A stretch of DNA of 64,000 nucleotides, from positions 1 to 64,000 of the forward strand of contig CAZVDU010000002.1 of NCBI GenBank assembly GCA_964625615.1. Direction: 5' to 3'. The first letter of the stretch is position 1; each line of letters starts with the position of its first letter. Source of the stretch: M269 sp964625615. GTDB taxonomy: Bacteria; Pseudomonadota; Gammaproteobacteria; Enterobacterales; Alteromonadaceae. Position numbers and translations under genes: made by a program. This document shows positions 50,277 to 59,775 of this stretch, one piece after another. A model generated the notes under the pieces. The model was not told where the DNA came from and did not search any database. It saw only the letters and a list, made by a program, of their open reading frames with translations.

Positions 50277-53200
50277 TCAGTTTAAAGCCTCTTTATTCAG
50301 ACCAAGTTGGCATTCTGCTAAGATAATAATGCGGTTACTTTCTTCTTCTAACAACTCGACCAAAGGTGCTACACGCTCTGTAGCGCCAGCTTTTAAACAA
50401 TCTTCAAGCGATGAACAGCAACCTTTTAGAATAGGTACACCGGTATAGCAGCAAGCACCATGAAGTTTATGCGTAACCGTTGCCAGTTTTTCCCATTGCT
50501 TCAGTTTATTTAGGTTGAGGATCTCTTCTTTTAACGGGCTTAGTTGCTCTAAAAACAGTTTTAACATGTCTTCGGCATCTTTCTCACTGCCACCTGTTAA
50601 GTTTAATGCGCCTTCCCAATCAATGGATAGATCTTCAGATTTTGCCGAAGCAGTGTGCCCTTCCATACTTTCAATGAGGCTGGTGTCTTTCTCTACTCCA
50701 GCACACCATATATTAATCAATGATATCAACAGATTAAAATCGATTGGCTTAGCTAAATAGTCATCCATACCTTCTTGTAGCATCCTATTTTTTTCTTCCA
50801 TGAATGCATGTGCAGTCATCGCAATAATAGGTGTCCCTTGATTCAGTACAGTTTTTCGGATGCGTTTTGTTGCCGTTATACCGTCAACTTCTGGCATCTG
50901 TAAATCCATTAAGATCATATCAAATGATTCCTTTTCGGCTCTTTCAACAGCATCTTGTCCAGAAAAAGATAAGGTTAAGTTTACTGGTGATTTTTCCAGC
51001 CAAGTTGACAATAAATGCAAATTTATCTCTGTATCATCTACCGCAAGTACATTTGCCTTTGGCAGCATTAACAGACTTTCTAAACGCTTATCCCTCTGCG
51101 CATAGTCCATAGGCTCAAATACCTTCAAGACATTAGAAGGTAAGAAAGGCCTCTCAATGACCATTGAGAAGCAATGTTCAATGGCAGCAAGGTGGCTCAA
51201 ATCTTCATTACTCGAATAAGTGAGGACTTTCGTTTCTGCCGGGAATGCGTTCACCGACTCAATACCGGTATTTCCCCGATAAAGCCATTCGACAGAACAA
51301 GACACAAACAAATAATCAAAGTGTTGTTCTCGTAATGCATTAAAATAATCGAGACTGTCGATACTGGTTACATGAGCGCCAAATTGGCAGAACATACTAG
51401 AGACAGCCCTTCTAGAACAAGGATACGCATCTAAAATAGCAATCTTCGCATCAACCCACATAGGATCGGTTTCAGGAACCGTCTTATAACTCAATCGATT
51501 TAGGTGCAGTTTCAACGTAAAGCGTGAACCCACTCCCAATGTACTATTAAATGTCAATTCACCATGCATGAGTTTTGCAAGTTGCTGGCAAATGACCAAA
51601 CCAAGTCCAGTGCCCTGATAAACTCTATTGATCTCACCGTCTAGCTGGCTAAAAGCTGCAAATAGTTTACCTTTATCTTCTTCTGCAATGCCAATACCGG
51701 TATCTTCAACAACGATAATAAATTCAACCAGATTGTTTTCCTGTTCTCGACTATGAACTCGAACAGATATGTGTCCAGCCTGCGTGAATTTAATAGCATT
51801 GCTGAGCAAATTTGTCACAACTTGCCTTATACGAGGAGCATCCCCTAATAGCTTTTGAGGTAATGGTTTAATATCTAAAACAAACTCTAGCCCCTTATTG
51901 TAGGCCTGTTTAGACATAAGGACCGATAGCTGCTCGATAAGCGATAGCGGCGAAAACGCATCGTTTTTTATCTCAAGTTTACCGGCTTCTATCTTTGAAA
52001 AATCGAGCACATCATTGATGATATGCATAAGATGGTTGGCTGAAGAATTAATTATCTCGACGTGCTGCTGTTTTTCTTTAGGTAGTACCAAGCCCGTTAA
52101 CTCTTGGCAAAACCCCACAATCGCATTAAGAGGGGTGCGGATCTCATGACTCATATTAGCTAAGAATTGAGATTTAACTTTACTGGCTGCCACGGCGCTT
52201 TTGCGAGAAATGTCTAACCGAGCATTCTGTTCTTCGATATAAATCATATTGCTGCGTAGCTCACGCGTGGCTTTATAGATTTCGAAACGCAAGTTACTGC
52301 GAATCTTATCAAACAGCGCCAGCGAAAAGACACCTGCTTCAATAAAAACACCTACAGGGAATGCATAGGTCGTAAAATTATTGGTTGGGAGTATACCAAC
52401 AAGCGTTAACATTCCAGTTAAGGCGCAGAACGCTAGAATTGTCCATGCAAATATAAAATATCGCGCAGGCTTAAAACGATTTAAATAGCTCTCGAAGCCT
52501 GCCATCGTGTAGACTGAAATAGAGAAAATGCTGGCAATATTCGCGATAGCACCTTGTGTTTCTGGACCAAACAGCCCTAACAAAATTATAATGGCCGACA
52601 GCGACATAGCTGCCATACTAATATAGATAAATTTCGTTAGCTTAGGTGCAGTCTCACTCGCATTTAAGAAACTCAGCGTAAATAGGCCTGAACTGAGCCC
52701 GACCGTGACCAAAGCGATACTGACATTCTTTACCAACCAAGCACCAACCTCTCCTAATGCAAATAGCTGAATATGTCCATTCCAAATAAACTCCCACAGC
52801 GCGACACTCAGAATATAAACAGCATAAGCTAAGATGCTTCGCTCACTGGTTCCGTAAAACTGCATAAGGTTGTAGACAAACAACATCAACAGTCCACCAA
52901 AAAAACATCCCCACATCAACGAGCCAATAACGAGCGACGCAGAGTACTTTGCATCAGTAGCTAATCGAACCGGAGCAATCCTGTTTAAACCTTCATTCGC
53001 AACATAAATAAGTATTTTGATTGGACTCTTCGTTTCCATAAAGAAATTGTACGTAGGGACACGAGTTGTTTGCTCTGATCCATTCTTTCCTTGTGCAGAT
53101 TGATGCACAACAACATCATCAACAAGGGTGTAAAAGTCGGCCTGAGTATTTTGTGCGAAATCCACTTCAATAACCCAGCGTTCAATATCCGTAACGTTAT

Positions 53201-53453
53201 TTAATTCAGCAAGCAACCATATGCCATGCTTACTAACACCATAACTGGGGTTTCCCGTTTTCGTTTCTTTGAACTCGCTTAGATTAGCGATTGCTTCGTG
53301 CACAGATAGCGAATCGCCTTGCTCTTCGAGGTAGAGCATTTGACCATTGAGAAGGAGGCTTTTTTCGGTATTGTCCACAAATATCTCAGCCTGAGGCACT
53401 GAAGACCAGACAAAAAAAGCGATAATAATCAGTAAACGAAGAGCCTGTGCCAT
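50277..53453 (-). CDS. BarA-like hybrid histidine kinase with 7TMR sensor
   Basis: 1058 residues from the ATG at 53453 (AGGG just upstream; the frame is open to 53501). Order: signal peptide; 7TMR-DISM extracellular domain (about 20-165); seven membrane helices (about 175-385); coiled linker; H-box SHEIRTPLNA (His436); ATPase with DTGIGI and GTGLGLVICQ; a degenerate receiver (about 655-770) whose Asp position reads DYLFVSCSVEW; a normal receiver with Asp850 in LMDLQMPEVDG and the Lys in LAKPID; and a C-terminal Hpt with HKLHGACCYTG (His995). The order kinase, defective receiver, receiver, Hpt and the Hpt motif closely recall BarA/GacS, but with a 7TMR-DISM sensor in place of the BarA periplasmic/HAMP module. 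Phosphorelay to UvrY/GacA would be the prediction. Confidence 0.9.
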   Translation of the reverse strand: MAQALRLLIIIAFFVWSSVPQAEIFVDNTEKSLLLNGQMLYLEEQGDSLSVHEAIANLSEFKETKTGNPSYGVSKHGIWLLAELNNVTDIERWVIEVDFAQNTQADFYTLVDDVVVHQSAQGKNGSEQTTRVPTYNFFMETKSPIKILIYVANEGLNRIAPVRLATDAKYSASLVIGSLMWGCFFGGLLMLFVYNLMQFYGTSERSILAYAVYILSVALWEFIWNGHIQLFALGEVGAWLVKNVSIALVTVGLSSGLFTLSFLNASETAPKLTKFIYISMAAMSLSAIIILLGLFGPETQGAIANIASIFSISVYTMAGFESYLNRFKPARYFIFAWTILAFCALTGMLTLVGILPTNNFTTYAFPVGVFIEAGVFSLALFDKIRSNLRFEIYKATRELRSNMIYIEEQNARLDISRKSAVAASKVKSQFLANMSHEIRTPLNAIVGFCQELTGLVLPKEKQQHVEIINSSANHLMHIINDVLDFSKIEAGKLEIKNDAFSPLSLIEQLSVLMSKQAYNKGLEFVLDIKPLPQKLLGDAPRIRQVVTNLLSNAIKFTQAGHISVRVHSREQENNLVEFIIVVEDTGIGIAEEDKGKLFAAFSQLDGEINRVYQGTGLGLVICQQLAKLMHGELTFNSTLGVGSRFTLKLHLNRLSYKTVPETDPMWVDAKIAILDAYPCSRRAVSSMFCQFGAHVTSIDSLDYFNALREQHFDYLFVSCSVEWLYRGNTGIESVNAFPAETKVLTYSSNEDLSHLAAIEHCFSMVIERPFLPSNVLKVFEPMDYAQRDKRLESLLMLPKANVLAVDDTEINLHLLSTWLEKSPVNLTLSFSGQDAVERAEKESFDMILMDLQMPEVDGITATKRIRKTVLNQGTPIIAMTAHAFMEEKNRMLQEGMDDYLAKPIDFNLLISLINIWCAGVEKDTSLIESMEGHTASAKSEDLSIDWEGALNLTGGSEKDAEDMLKLFLEQLSPLKEEILNLNKLKQWEKLATVTHKLHGACCYTGVPILKGCCSSLEDCLKAGATERVAPLVELLEEESNRIIILAECQLGLNKEALN

Positions 53454-53670
53454 TTTCCCTACAGCATTGATTTTGATAATCTCTATTAAAACACTGTGCA
53501 CTGGGGTGAAGCAATGCTATGTTTTACAGCATTGGCCGTATATGTCGGCCCTGCATAATATTAACAATCAAAATAATTGAAAGTATGCCAAGCATAGCTG
53601 GCTATTTAAGATACTTAGGAAAAGCTAACGTTAGTATAAGCATACTCTCTGATTTGCTGGAAATTACAAA

Positions 53671-54807
53671 ATGAAAAAAGCGTCTTTGTTACTGACTGCC
53701 CCCTTAGTGTTGGGCTTTTTTAGTCATTCAATCCAAGCATTGGATCTTGATAAACTTTCCCTCCCTGAAGGTTTTAAAATCAGTGTATATGCCGAGAATG
53801 TCGAAAATGCACGGCAAATGGCGTTAGGCGAGAACGGTACTGTTTTTGTCGGAAGTCGAGGCGCTGGCTTAGTGCATGCTGTCGTCGATACCGATAAAGA
53901 CGGGACTGCAGATAAAGTCGTCCAAATTGCATCTGGATTAACCATGCCCAGTGGCGTAGCCGTTAAAGATGGTGACTTATATGTTGCTGCTATCAATAAA
54001 GTCTTTAAGTACAGTGATATTGAATCAAATTACGGTGATAAACCTAAGGCAGAAACCGTCATCGACGATTTACCTTCTGAACGTCATCACGGTTGGAAGA
54101 ACATAGGCTTTGGCCCAGATGGTTGGTTGTATATTCCAGTAGGAACACCGTGTAATGTTTGCCAAACAAAAGGCGGAGACAAATTTGATGATGAGATTTA
54201 TGACTCAATCGTTAAATATGATGTCGACACCAAAAAACGTAAATTTGTTGCTCGTGGCGTGCGCAATAGTGTCGGTTTTGACTGGCATCCTAAAACGCAA
54301 GAGTTCTGGTTTACCGATAATGGTCGCGATTGGTTAGGTGACGAATTGCCACCTTGTGAGATCAATCACGTAACGACAGAAGGTGAGCATTTCGGTTATC
54401 CTTACTTTCATGGCGGCGTTGTCGCTGATCCGGAATTTGGTGTTGGAAAAAAAGTGGAAGATTACAAACAACCGGCAATGAGACTAGGGGCACACGTAGC
54501 GCCGCTAGGCATACACTTTTATAACGGTGGTATGTTTCCTAAAGCCTACAAAAATAAAGTCCTTGTTGCAGAGCATGGTTCTTGGAATCGTTCTAACAAA
54601 GTAGGCTACCGTGTAATGATGGCAGACGTTGCACCCGATGAAAGGCTAGGCAGTGAACTCAGCAATTATCAGCCATTTATTACCGGCTTCTTACAAGGTG
54701 ATGACGTTATTGGTAGGCCAGTAGCGTTTCTGCCGATGCCAGATGGTAGTTTGTTGATCTCAGACGATTTTGCTAATGCTATTTACAGAGTCTCTTATTC
54801 AAAATAA
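53671..54807 (+). CDS. Sorbosone dehydrogenase-like PQQ beta-propeller protein
   Basis: 378 residues with a signal peptide (cut near IQA-LD). A six-bladed propeller follows, with PSGVAVKDGDLYVAAINKVF, HHGWKNIGFGPDGWLYI, VARGVRNSVGFDWHP and VLVAEHGSWNRSNKVGYR, the pattern of the PQQ-dependent sorbosone/glucose dehydrogenase family. A CNVC pair sits in the loop GTPCNVCQTKGGDKFDD. The family oxidises aldoses or aldehydes in the periplasm; the true substrate is unknown and PQQ synthesis genes are not in the window. Divergent from the kinase, upstream of parC. Confidence 0.88.
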   Translation: MKKASLLLTAPLVLGFFSHSIQALDLDKLSLPEGFKISVYAENVENARQMALGENGTVFVGSRGAGLVHAVVDTDKDGTADKVVQIASGLTMPSGVAVKDGDLYVAAINKVFKYSDIESNYGDKPKAETVIDDLPSERHHGWKNIGFGPDGWLYIPVGTPCNVCQTKGGDKFDDEIYDSIVKYDVDTKKRKFVARGVRNSVGFDWHPKTQEFWFTDNGRDWLGDELPPCEINHVTTEGEHFGYPYFHGGVVADPEFGVGKKVEDYKQPAMRLGAHVAPLGIHFYNGGMFPKAYKNKVLVAEHGSWNRSNKVGYRVMMADVAPDERLGSELSNYQPFITGFLQGDDVIGRPVAFLPMPDGSLLISDDFANAIYRVSYSK

Positions 54808-54820
54808 TAAAAACAAGACA

Positions 54821-54857
54821 GGTGTCAGCGCCGATAAGCCATCGGAAAGCTGGCACC
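54821..54857 (+). terminator. Two nested hairpins after the dehydrogenase gene
   Basis: An outer stem GGTGTCAGC/GCTGGCACC (one G-U pair) encloses CCGAT/ATCGG. There is no U-tract. Located between the propeller gene and parC, it may end the first transcript or act as a processing site. Confidence 0.45.
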
Positions 54858-54886
54858 ACCTCACATTAATTTAACCGACAGACCCT

Positions 54887-57184
54887 ATGAGTGAAGAAAC
54901 CAGCATCAATAGCGACGGCATAGAACAGCGGCCATTACGTAGTTTTACTGAAGAAGCGTACCTTAACTACTCCATGTACGTCATTATGGATAGGGCATTA
55001 CCGCATATTGGTGATGGCTTAAAACCTGTCCAGCGCCGTATTATTTACGCTATGTCAGACTTAGGCTTACACGCCGGAGCCAAGTATAAAAAGTCAGCAA
55101 GAACGGTAGGTGATGTACTCGGTAAGTTTCACCCTCATGGTGACTCAGCTTGTTATGAAGCCATGGTGTTAATGGCACAACCTTTCTCTTATCGCTATCC
55201 CCTAGTCGATGGACAAGGCAACTGGGGCGCGCCCGACGACCCTAAATCCTTTGCAGCTATGCGATATACCGAAGCCAAGCTCTCCCGTTTCAGTGAAGTG
55301 TTGCTCAGCGAATTAGGGCAAGGCACAGCTGACTGGGTGCCTAATTTTGACGGCACACTTGAAGAGCCTAAAGTACTGCCTGCTCGCTTACCCCATATTT
55401 TGTGCAACGGTATTACAGGCATTGCAGTGGGCATGGCAACCGATATTCCACCACATAATGTGAGAGAGCTCGCTAATGCTTGTGCCATGTTATTGGATAA
55501 CAGTAAAGCTGAACTGACAGATGTTTTAGAGCATATCCAAGGGCCAGATTACCCAACAGATGCAGAAATCATCACACCTAAAAGTGATATTCAGAAAATT
55601 TACGAAACAGGCCGTGGCTCTTTAAAGATGAGGGCAATATACGCTGAAGATAATGGCGAAATTGTTATTACAGCCTTGCCTCATCAAGCATCTGGCGCCA
55701 AAGTCCTAGAACAAATTGCAGGGCAAATGCAAAACAAAAAGCTGCCTATGGTTAGTGATTTACGTGATGAATCTGACCATGAAAATCCAACGCGCCTCGT
55801 TGTTACGCCTCGCTCAAATCGAGTCGATGTTGAACAGTTAATGCAACATTTATTCGCAACGACTGACTTGGAGAAGAACTACAGAGTCAATCTAAACATG
55901 ATTGGCCTTGATGGAAGGCCTCATGTCAAAGATCTGAAAAGCATCTTAAGCGAATGGCTTGTGTTTAGAAGAGACACTGTGACGCGCCGCTTACAGTATC
56001 GATTAGATAAAGTACTAGCACGATTACACATCTTAGAAGGCCTGCTAATAGCCTTTTTGAATATTGATGAAGTCATTCACATTATTCGTACAGAAGATAA
56101 GCCTAAGATAGTCTTAATGGAGCGCTTCGGCTTAACCGACACACAGGCTGAAGCCATTTTAGAACTTAAACTCAGGCATTTAGCTAAACTGGAAGAGTTT
56201 AAGATAAAAAGCGAGCAAAAAGAGCTCGCCGAAGAGCGTGATCACCTTCAACAATTACTCGGCTCAGATCGTCGTATGAAAACACTGATCAAAAAAGAGA
56301 TATTGGCCGATGCCGAAAAATATGGTGATGACAGACGCTCCCCTATTGTTGAACGAGGTGAATCAAAAGCCTTATCCGAAAATGAGCTTATTCCATCAGA
56401 AGCAGTCACCATAGTATTGTCAGCCAAAGGCTGGGTGCGCAGTGCCAAAGGCCACGATATAGACGCAAAAAGCTTAAACTATAAAGCTGGGGACGAGTAT
56501 CTCACTAGTGCTAGAGGCCGCAGTAATCAGCAGGCCGTGTTCCTTGATACCTCCGGTAGAGCTTTTTCATGCGATGCTCATTCGCTACCTTCAGCCAGAA
56601 GCCAAGGAGAACCTGTTACTGGCAGATTCAACCTTGTCACAGGCGAAAACGCCGAGCATGTGCTCATTAATACTGACCAACAGCATTACTTGATGACATC
56701 AGATGCTGGCTATGGGTTTGTCGGGAAATTTGGTGACATGATCAGCAAGAATAAGGCCGGTAAAGCATATCTAAGCTTACCGTCTTCAGCTAAAGTCATG
56801 TCTCCACAGTTAGTCACCAATCTAGAAACCGATTGGTGTTTAGCGATTTCTAACGAAGGCCGTATGCTTATCTTCCCTCTCAGAGATTTACCAGTTCTCG
56901 GTAAAGGAAAGGGCAACAAGATTATCAGCATTCCGTCTGCCAAAGCCCAATCAAGGGAAGAGTTTATGAGCGTGATTTCCGTACTTCCTGATGATGCTCA
57001 AGTGAAAATTGTCGCTGGTAAACGTGGAATGACCTTATCTAAATCTGACTTAGAACATTACAAAGGTGAACGTGGTAGACGAGGCAATAAGTTACCTCGC
57101 GGCTTGCAACGTGTTGATGGCGTAGAATTAGTATTGCCATCACCACTACTAGCCGATGAAGAAACGAAGAGTGACGACGCCTAA
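54887..57184 (+). CDS. parC: DNA topoisomerase IV subunit A (ParC)
   Basis: 765 residues. The catalytic Tyr127 is in AAMRYTEAKLS. The quinolone-resistance region reads GKFHPHGDSACYEAM with wild-type-like Ser87 and Glu91 (E. coli Ser80 and Glu84), so no classic fluoroquinolone-resistance change is present. Further landmarks are NGITGIAVGMATDIPPHN, DLEKNYRVNLNMIGLDG and the C-terminal propeller (GDEYLTSARGRSNQQAVF, KAGKAYLSLPSSAKV). It decatenates chromosomes together with ParE, which is not in the window. Confidence 0.98.
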   Translation: MSEETSINSDGIEQRPLRSFTEEAYLNYSMYVIMDRALPHIGDGLKPVQRRIIYAMSDLGLHAGAKYKKSARTVGDVLGKFHPHGDSACYEAMVLMAQPFSYRYPLVDGQGNWGAPDDPKSFAAMRYTEAKLSRFSEVLLSELGQGTADWVPNFDGTLEEPKVLPARLPHILCNGITGIAVGMATDIPPHNVRELANACAMLLDNSKAELTDVLEHIQGPDYPTDAEIITPKSDIQKIYETGRGSLKMRAIYAEDNGEIVITALPHQASGAKVLEQIAGQMQNKKLPMVSDLRDESDHENPTRLVVTPRSNRVDVEQLMQHLFATTDLEKNYRVNLNMIGLDGRPHVKDLKSILSEWLVFRRDTVTRRLQYRLDKVLARLHILEGLLIAFLNIDEVIHIIRTEDKPKIVLMERFGLTDTQAEAILELKLRHLAKLEEFKIKSEQKELAEERDHLQQLLGSDRRMKTLIKKEILADAEKYGDDRRSPIVERGESKALSENELIPSEAVTIVLSAKGWVRSAKGHDIDAKSLNYKAGDEYLTSARGRSNQQAVFLDTSGRAFSCDAHSLPSARSQGEPVTGRFNLVTGENAEHVLINTDQQHYLMTSDAGYGFVGKFGDMISKNKAGKAYLSLPSSAKVMSPQLVTNLETDWCLAISNEGRMLIFPLRDLPVLGKGKGNKIISIPSAKAQSREEFMSVISVLPDDAQVKIVAGKRGMTLSKSDLEHYKGERGRRGNKLPRGLQRVDGVELVLPSPLLADEETKSDDA

Positions 57185-57216
57185 CGGCGTCATCGGCTCG
57201 ACTTACTAGTAATCGA

Positions 57217-58365
57217 TCAATCTAATCGGTCACTTTTCAGTAAACTCGCCATAGCCCGATTAAATACCTTCATCCAGCGAGGGCAGAACTGCCCTTCTGC
57301 CACGCGATTAATTTCAACCACAGCACGCTTTTTAGGGCGTTTTCTGTGGCTATTGTGTGCCCGCGTATGCGTTAATGCATCATAAGTGTCCAAAATAGCG
57401 ATAAGCCTGGCTCCGTCACAGATTTCTTTACCCTTAACACCCAAAGGGTAGCCTGTACCGTCCAAACGTTCATGGTGCTGCATCACCATTTTACGCGCGT
57501 CGTTCCATTGATCTAAATGTTCAAGCAATCGAGAACTCTTATAAACATGCGAACGCATCAAATTAAATTCACTGTCCGTTAAATCACCTTGCTTATGCAA
57601 AACTTTAAGCGGCATGAATGCCATACCGAAGTCATGCACATAACAAGCAACTGCCAGTTGATCATGATCGATTGGACTACCGGCTAACTTGTTTAGCAAC
57701 AATGCGAGTTTCGCTATACGATCCCCCCGACCTTGCCAATACATTGAACGTTCTTCTATTGGCTCCATCAACTGCCGAAAGAACATAATATCAGCTTGCT
57801 TTTCGTCGCTTAAGTCACTCGGAATACCAATACTATCAAGCGTTTCCTGCGCCTTAGTTTGCGACTCTTCATGCTCTTCTTCAACAGCTCGACTATCCAA
57901 GCTTGGATCTAGAAGCACAACAGCATCCGCTAACAACCTTTCATGTTGCGGTGCATTATCAGGATTAATTAATGCAACACGCTCCACTAGCTCTTTCAGC
58001 ATGACGTCATCGTATTCCGCTGAGCCCGACTTAATACAGCTTTCGACGAACCCTTTCACGCGATCTAACGACAGCAAAACCAAGTCACTCATGGTACTTG
58101 TATATTTTATTTCTCCTTTACGAAGAAAATCCAACAAGTCCTCTGCGTGCTGTAAAAGCGGGACCATCGGTGAAAAGCTAACAAGCCCCAAGTCACCTTT
58201 GATGGTATGAATAGAGCGAAATAAAGCGCGCTGTAATTCGTTGTCATCAGGTCTAAGTTCCAGCTCTATTAGTGTTTGTTCACTGGCTTCATAGAGTTCG
58301 TTAATCTCTTCAAGGAGATCATTAAGAATATCGCCGTCTAAATCATCATGACGAAAGGTTTGCAT
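57217..58365 (-). CDS. Hpt domain fused to HD-GYP-like domain
   Basis: 382 residues from the ATG at 58365, chosen for GAGG eight bases upstream. An N-terminal Hpt domain (about 1-115) carries the phospho-His in RSIHTIKGDLGLV. A variable linker follows. The C-terminal HD-GYP-like domain (about 225-370) has VHDFGMAFMP and HHERLDGTGYP. The GYP-loop is canonical, but HDxGK is changed to HDFGM, so catalytic or metal site function is uncertain. HD-GYP proteins usually cleave c-di-GMP; here a histidine phosphotransfer input is joined to it. The kinases in the window could feed it, especially the one without its own Hpt (7690-9819). Confidence 0.85.
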   Translation of the reverse strand: MQTFRHDDLDGDILNDLLEEINELYEASEQTLIELELRPDDNELQRALFRSIHTIKGDLGLVSFSPMVPLLQHAEDLLDFLRKGEIKYTSTMSDLVLLSLDRVKGFVESCIKSGSAEYDDVMLKELVERVALINPDNAPQHERLLADAVVLLDPSLDSRAVEEEHEESQTKAQETLDSIGIPSDLSDEKQADIMFFRQLMEPIEERSMYWQGRGDRIAKLALLLNKLAGSPIDHDQLAVACYVHDFGMAFMPLKVLHKQGDLTDSEFNLMRSHVYKSSRLLEHLDQWNDARKMVMQHHERLDGTGYPLGVKGKEICDGARLIAILDTYDALTHTRAHNSHRKRPKKRAVVEINRVAEGQFCPRWMKVFNRAMASLLKSDRLD

Positions 58366-58530
58366 GTAGTTAACCTCAGGTTTGTATAAGGAAATCAATA
58401 AAGATTATTCAAATCAATATGTTAAAAACAGAAATCAGCCTGGAGACATTATTATGCCCTATCAGTTAAAGTGGATACACCGTCTTTCTATGTCGGTCAC
58501 ATCGCAGTTAACTTTACTCAAAGTCATATT

Positions 58531-59775
58531 CTAGCACCGACTTTCGATCATCACCTGTAATTGATTCAGTAAAAAATCACGCTCACTGCTATTTTGCGTC
58601 ATTTTAATGGCTTGTTGGTATGAATGTTCGGCATCTGAATAACGTTGCATTTGACGTTCAAACTCTGCTTTTGTCGCATAATATGGTTGATAGTTTGCTA
58701 AATCAGGATCGAGTCTAAGGAGCTGACGGTAAGCATCATCAACAGTTTGGTACTGTGCAATAGCAACCAATTGATTTAGCCGTGTGATTGGCGATGGACA
58801 AGCCTGAAGTAAATTATCATAAAGCAGAATTATTTGGTGCCAATCTGTAGACACCCAATCCACAGAGGTGGCATGCAAGGCGCTAATTGCGGCCTGTATT
58901 TGATAAGGGCCTGTATTACCTTGCCCTAACACATCCAACAAAAGCGCCTTTGCCTCAGCAATTTGATTATGTTTCCACAAAGTCCTATCTTGCTCAGCTA
59001 AGGGAATATAAGGTCTTGTGGCCGAACTTCGCGCAGGTGTTCGAGCATCGCTGAGTTGTAATAAGCAGTACAACCCTATGACTTCCGGACTTGGCATTAG
59101 TTGGCGCAAAACGATTGATAACCGAATAGCTTCATTAGCTAAGTCTTGTCGGCTTAATGTTTGCCCTTCGTAAGCATTGAAAGACTCATTAAAGATGAGA
59201 TAAACAACAGATAAAACTTCATTAAGCCTCTGCTTCAAATCTCCAGATTCGGGCACTTTGTAGCTGATACCTGCCTGCTTTATCTTTCTTTTTGCACGCG
59301 TCAATCGTTGTAACATCGTTGACTCAGATGTTAAAAAAGCCCGAGCAATTTCTCGAGCAGTCAAGCCACACAGTGTTTTGAGCGTAAGCGCTATTTGTGC
59401 TTCTGCACTTAAAGCAGGGTGGCAACAGGTAAAAATGAGTCGTAGCCGTTCATCTGGTATGGCTTCATCAGATTCAAAGTAGCCGCCGTCTTCCTTACCA
59501 AATTGTTGTTCAAGTTCAAATAACACTTTATCGGTATTGCGAGATTTACTTTGGCGTAGCTGATCAATAATTTTGCGCTTAGCAACAGTATGCAACCAAG
59601 CAGACGTGGACGTTGGAATACCTTTTATAGGCCATTGCAGCATGGCCTGTTCAAAAGCTTCTTGTACAGCATCTTCAGCAAGATCGATATCTTTAGCCCA
59701 GTATGCTAAAGCGGCAATGATCTTACCTGACTTCGTGCGATAGAGACGCACGAAGTCAGTAGCATCGTTGCTCAA
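58531..59775 (-). CDS. ECF42-type RNA polymerase sigma factor
   Basis: 414 residues, far longer than a normal ECF sigma factor. Region 2 (about 10-80, with DIDLAEDAVQEAFEQAML and AWLHTVAKRKIIDQLRQSK) and region 4 (about 125-175, with SESTMLQRLTRAKRKIKQAG) are followed by a C-terminal TPR-like extension of some 220 residues (YLIFNESFNAYEGQ, LPLAEQ-type segments, YCLLQLSDARTPAR). That extension plus the adjacent YCII/DGPF gene defines the ECF42 (SigJ-like) group, in which the C-terminal domain is needed for activity. No anti-sigma gene. It overlaps the YCII gene by four bases. Confidence 0.9.
   Translation of the reverse strand: MSNDATDFVRLYRTKSGKIIAALAYWAKDIDLAEDAVQEAFEQAMLQWPIKGIPTSTSAWLHTVAKRKIIDQLRQSKSRNTDKVLFELEQQFGKEDGGYFESDEAIPDERLRLIFTCCHPALSAEAQIALTLKTLCGLTAREIARAFLTSESTMLQRLTRAKRKIKQAGISYKVPESGDLKQRLNEVLSVVYLIFNESFNAYEGQTLSRQDLANEAIRLSIVLRQLMPSPEVIGLYCLLQLSDARTPARSSATRPYIPLAEQDRTLWKHNQIAEAKALLLDVLGQGNTGPYQIQAAISALHATSVDWVSTDWHQIILLYDNLLQACPSPITRLNQLVAIAQYQTVDDAYRQLLRLDPDLANYQPYYATKAEFERQMQRYSDAEHSYQQAIKMTQNSSERDFLLNQLQVMIESRC

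Noticed and set aside
50831..51112. Plus-strand ORFs within the hybrid kinase
   Set aside because: Antisense to receiver-domain coding sequence with strong conserved motifs.
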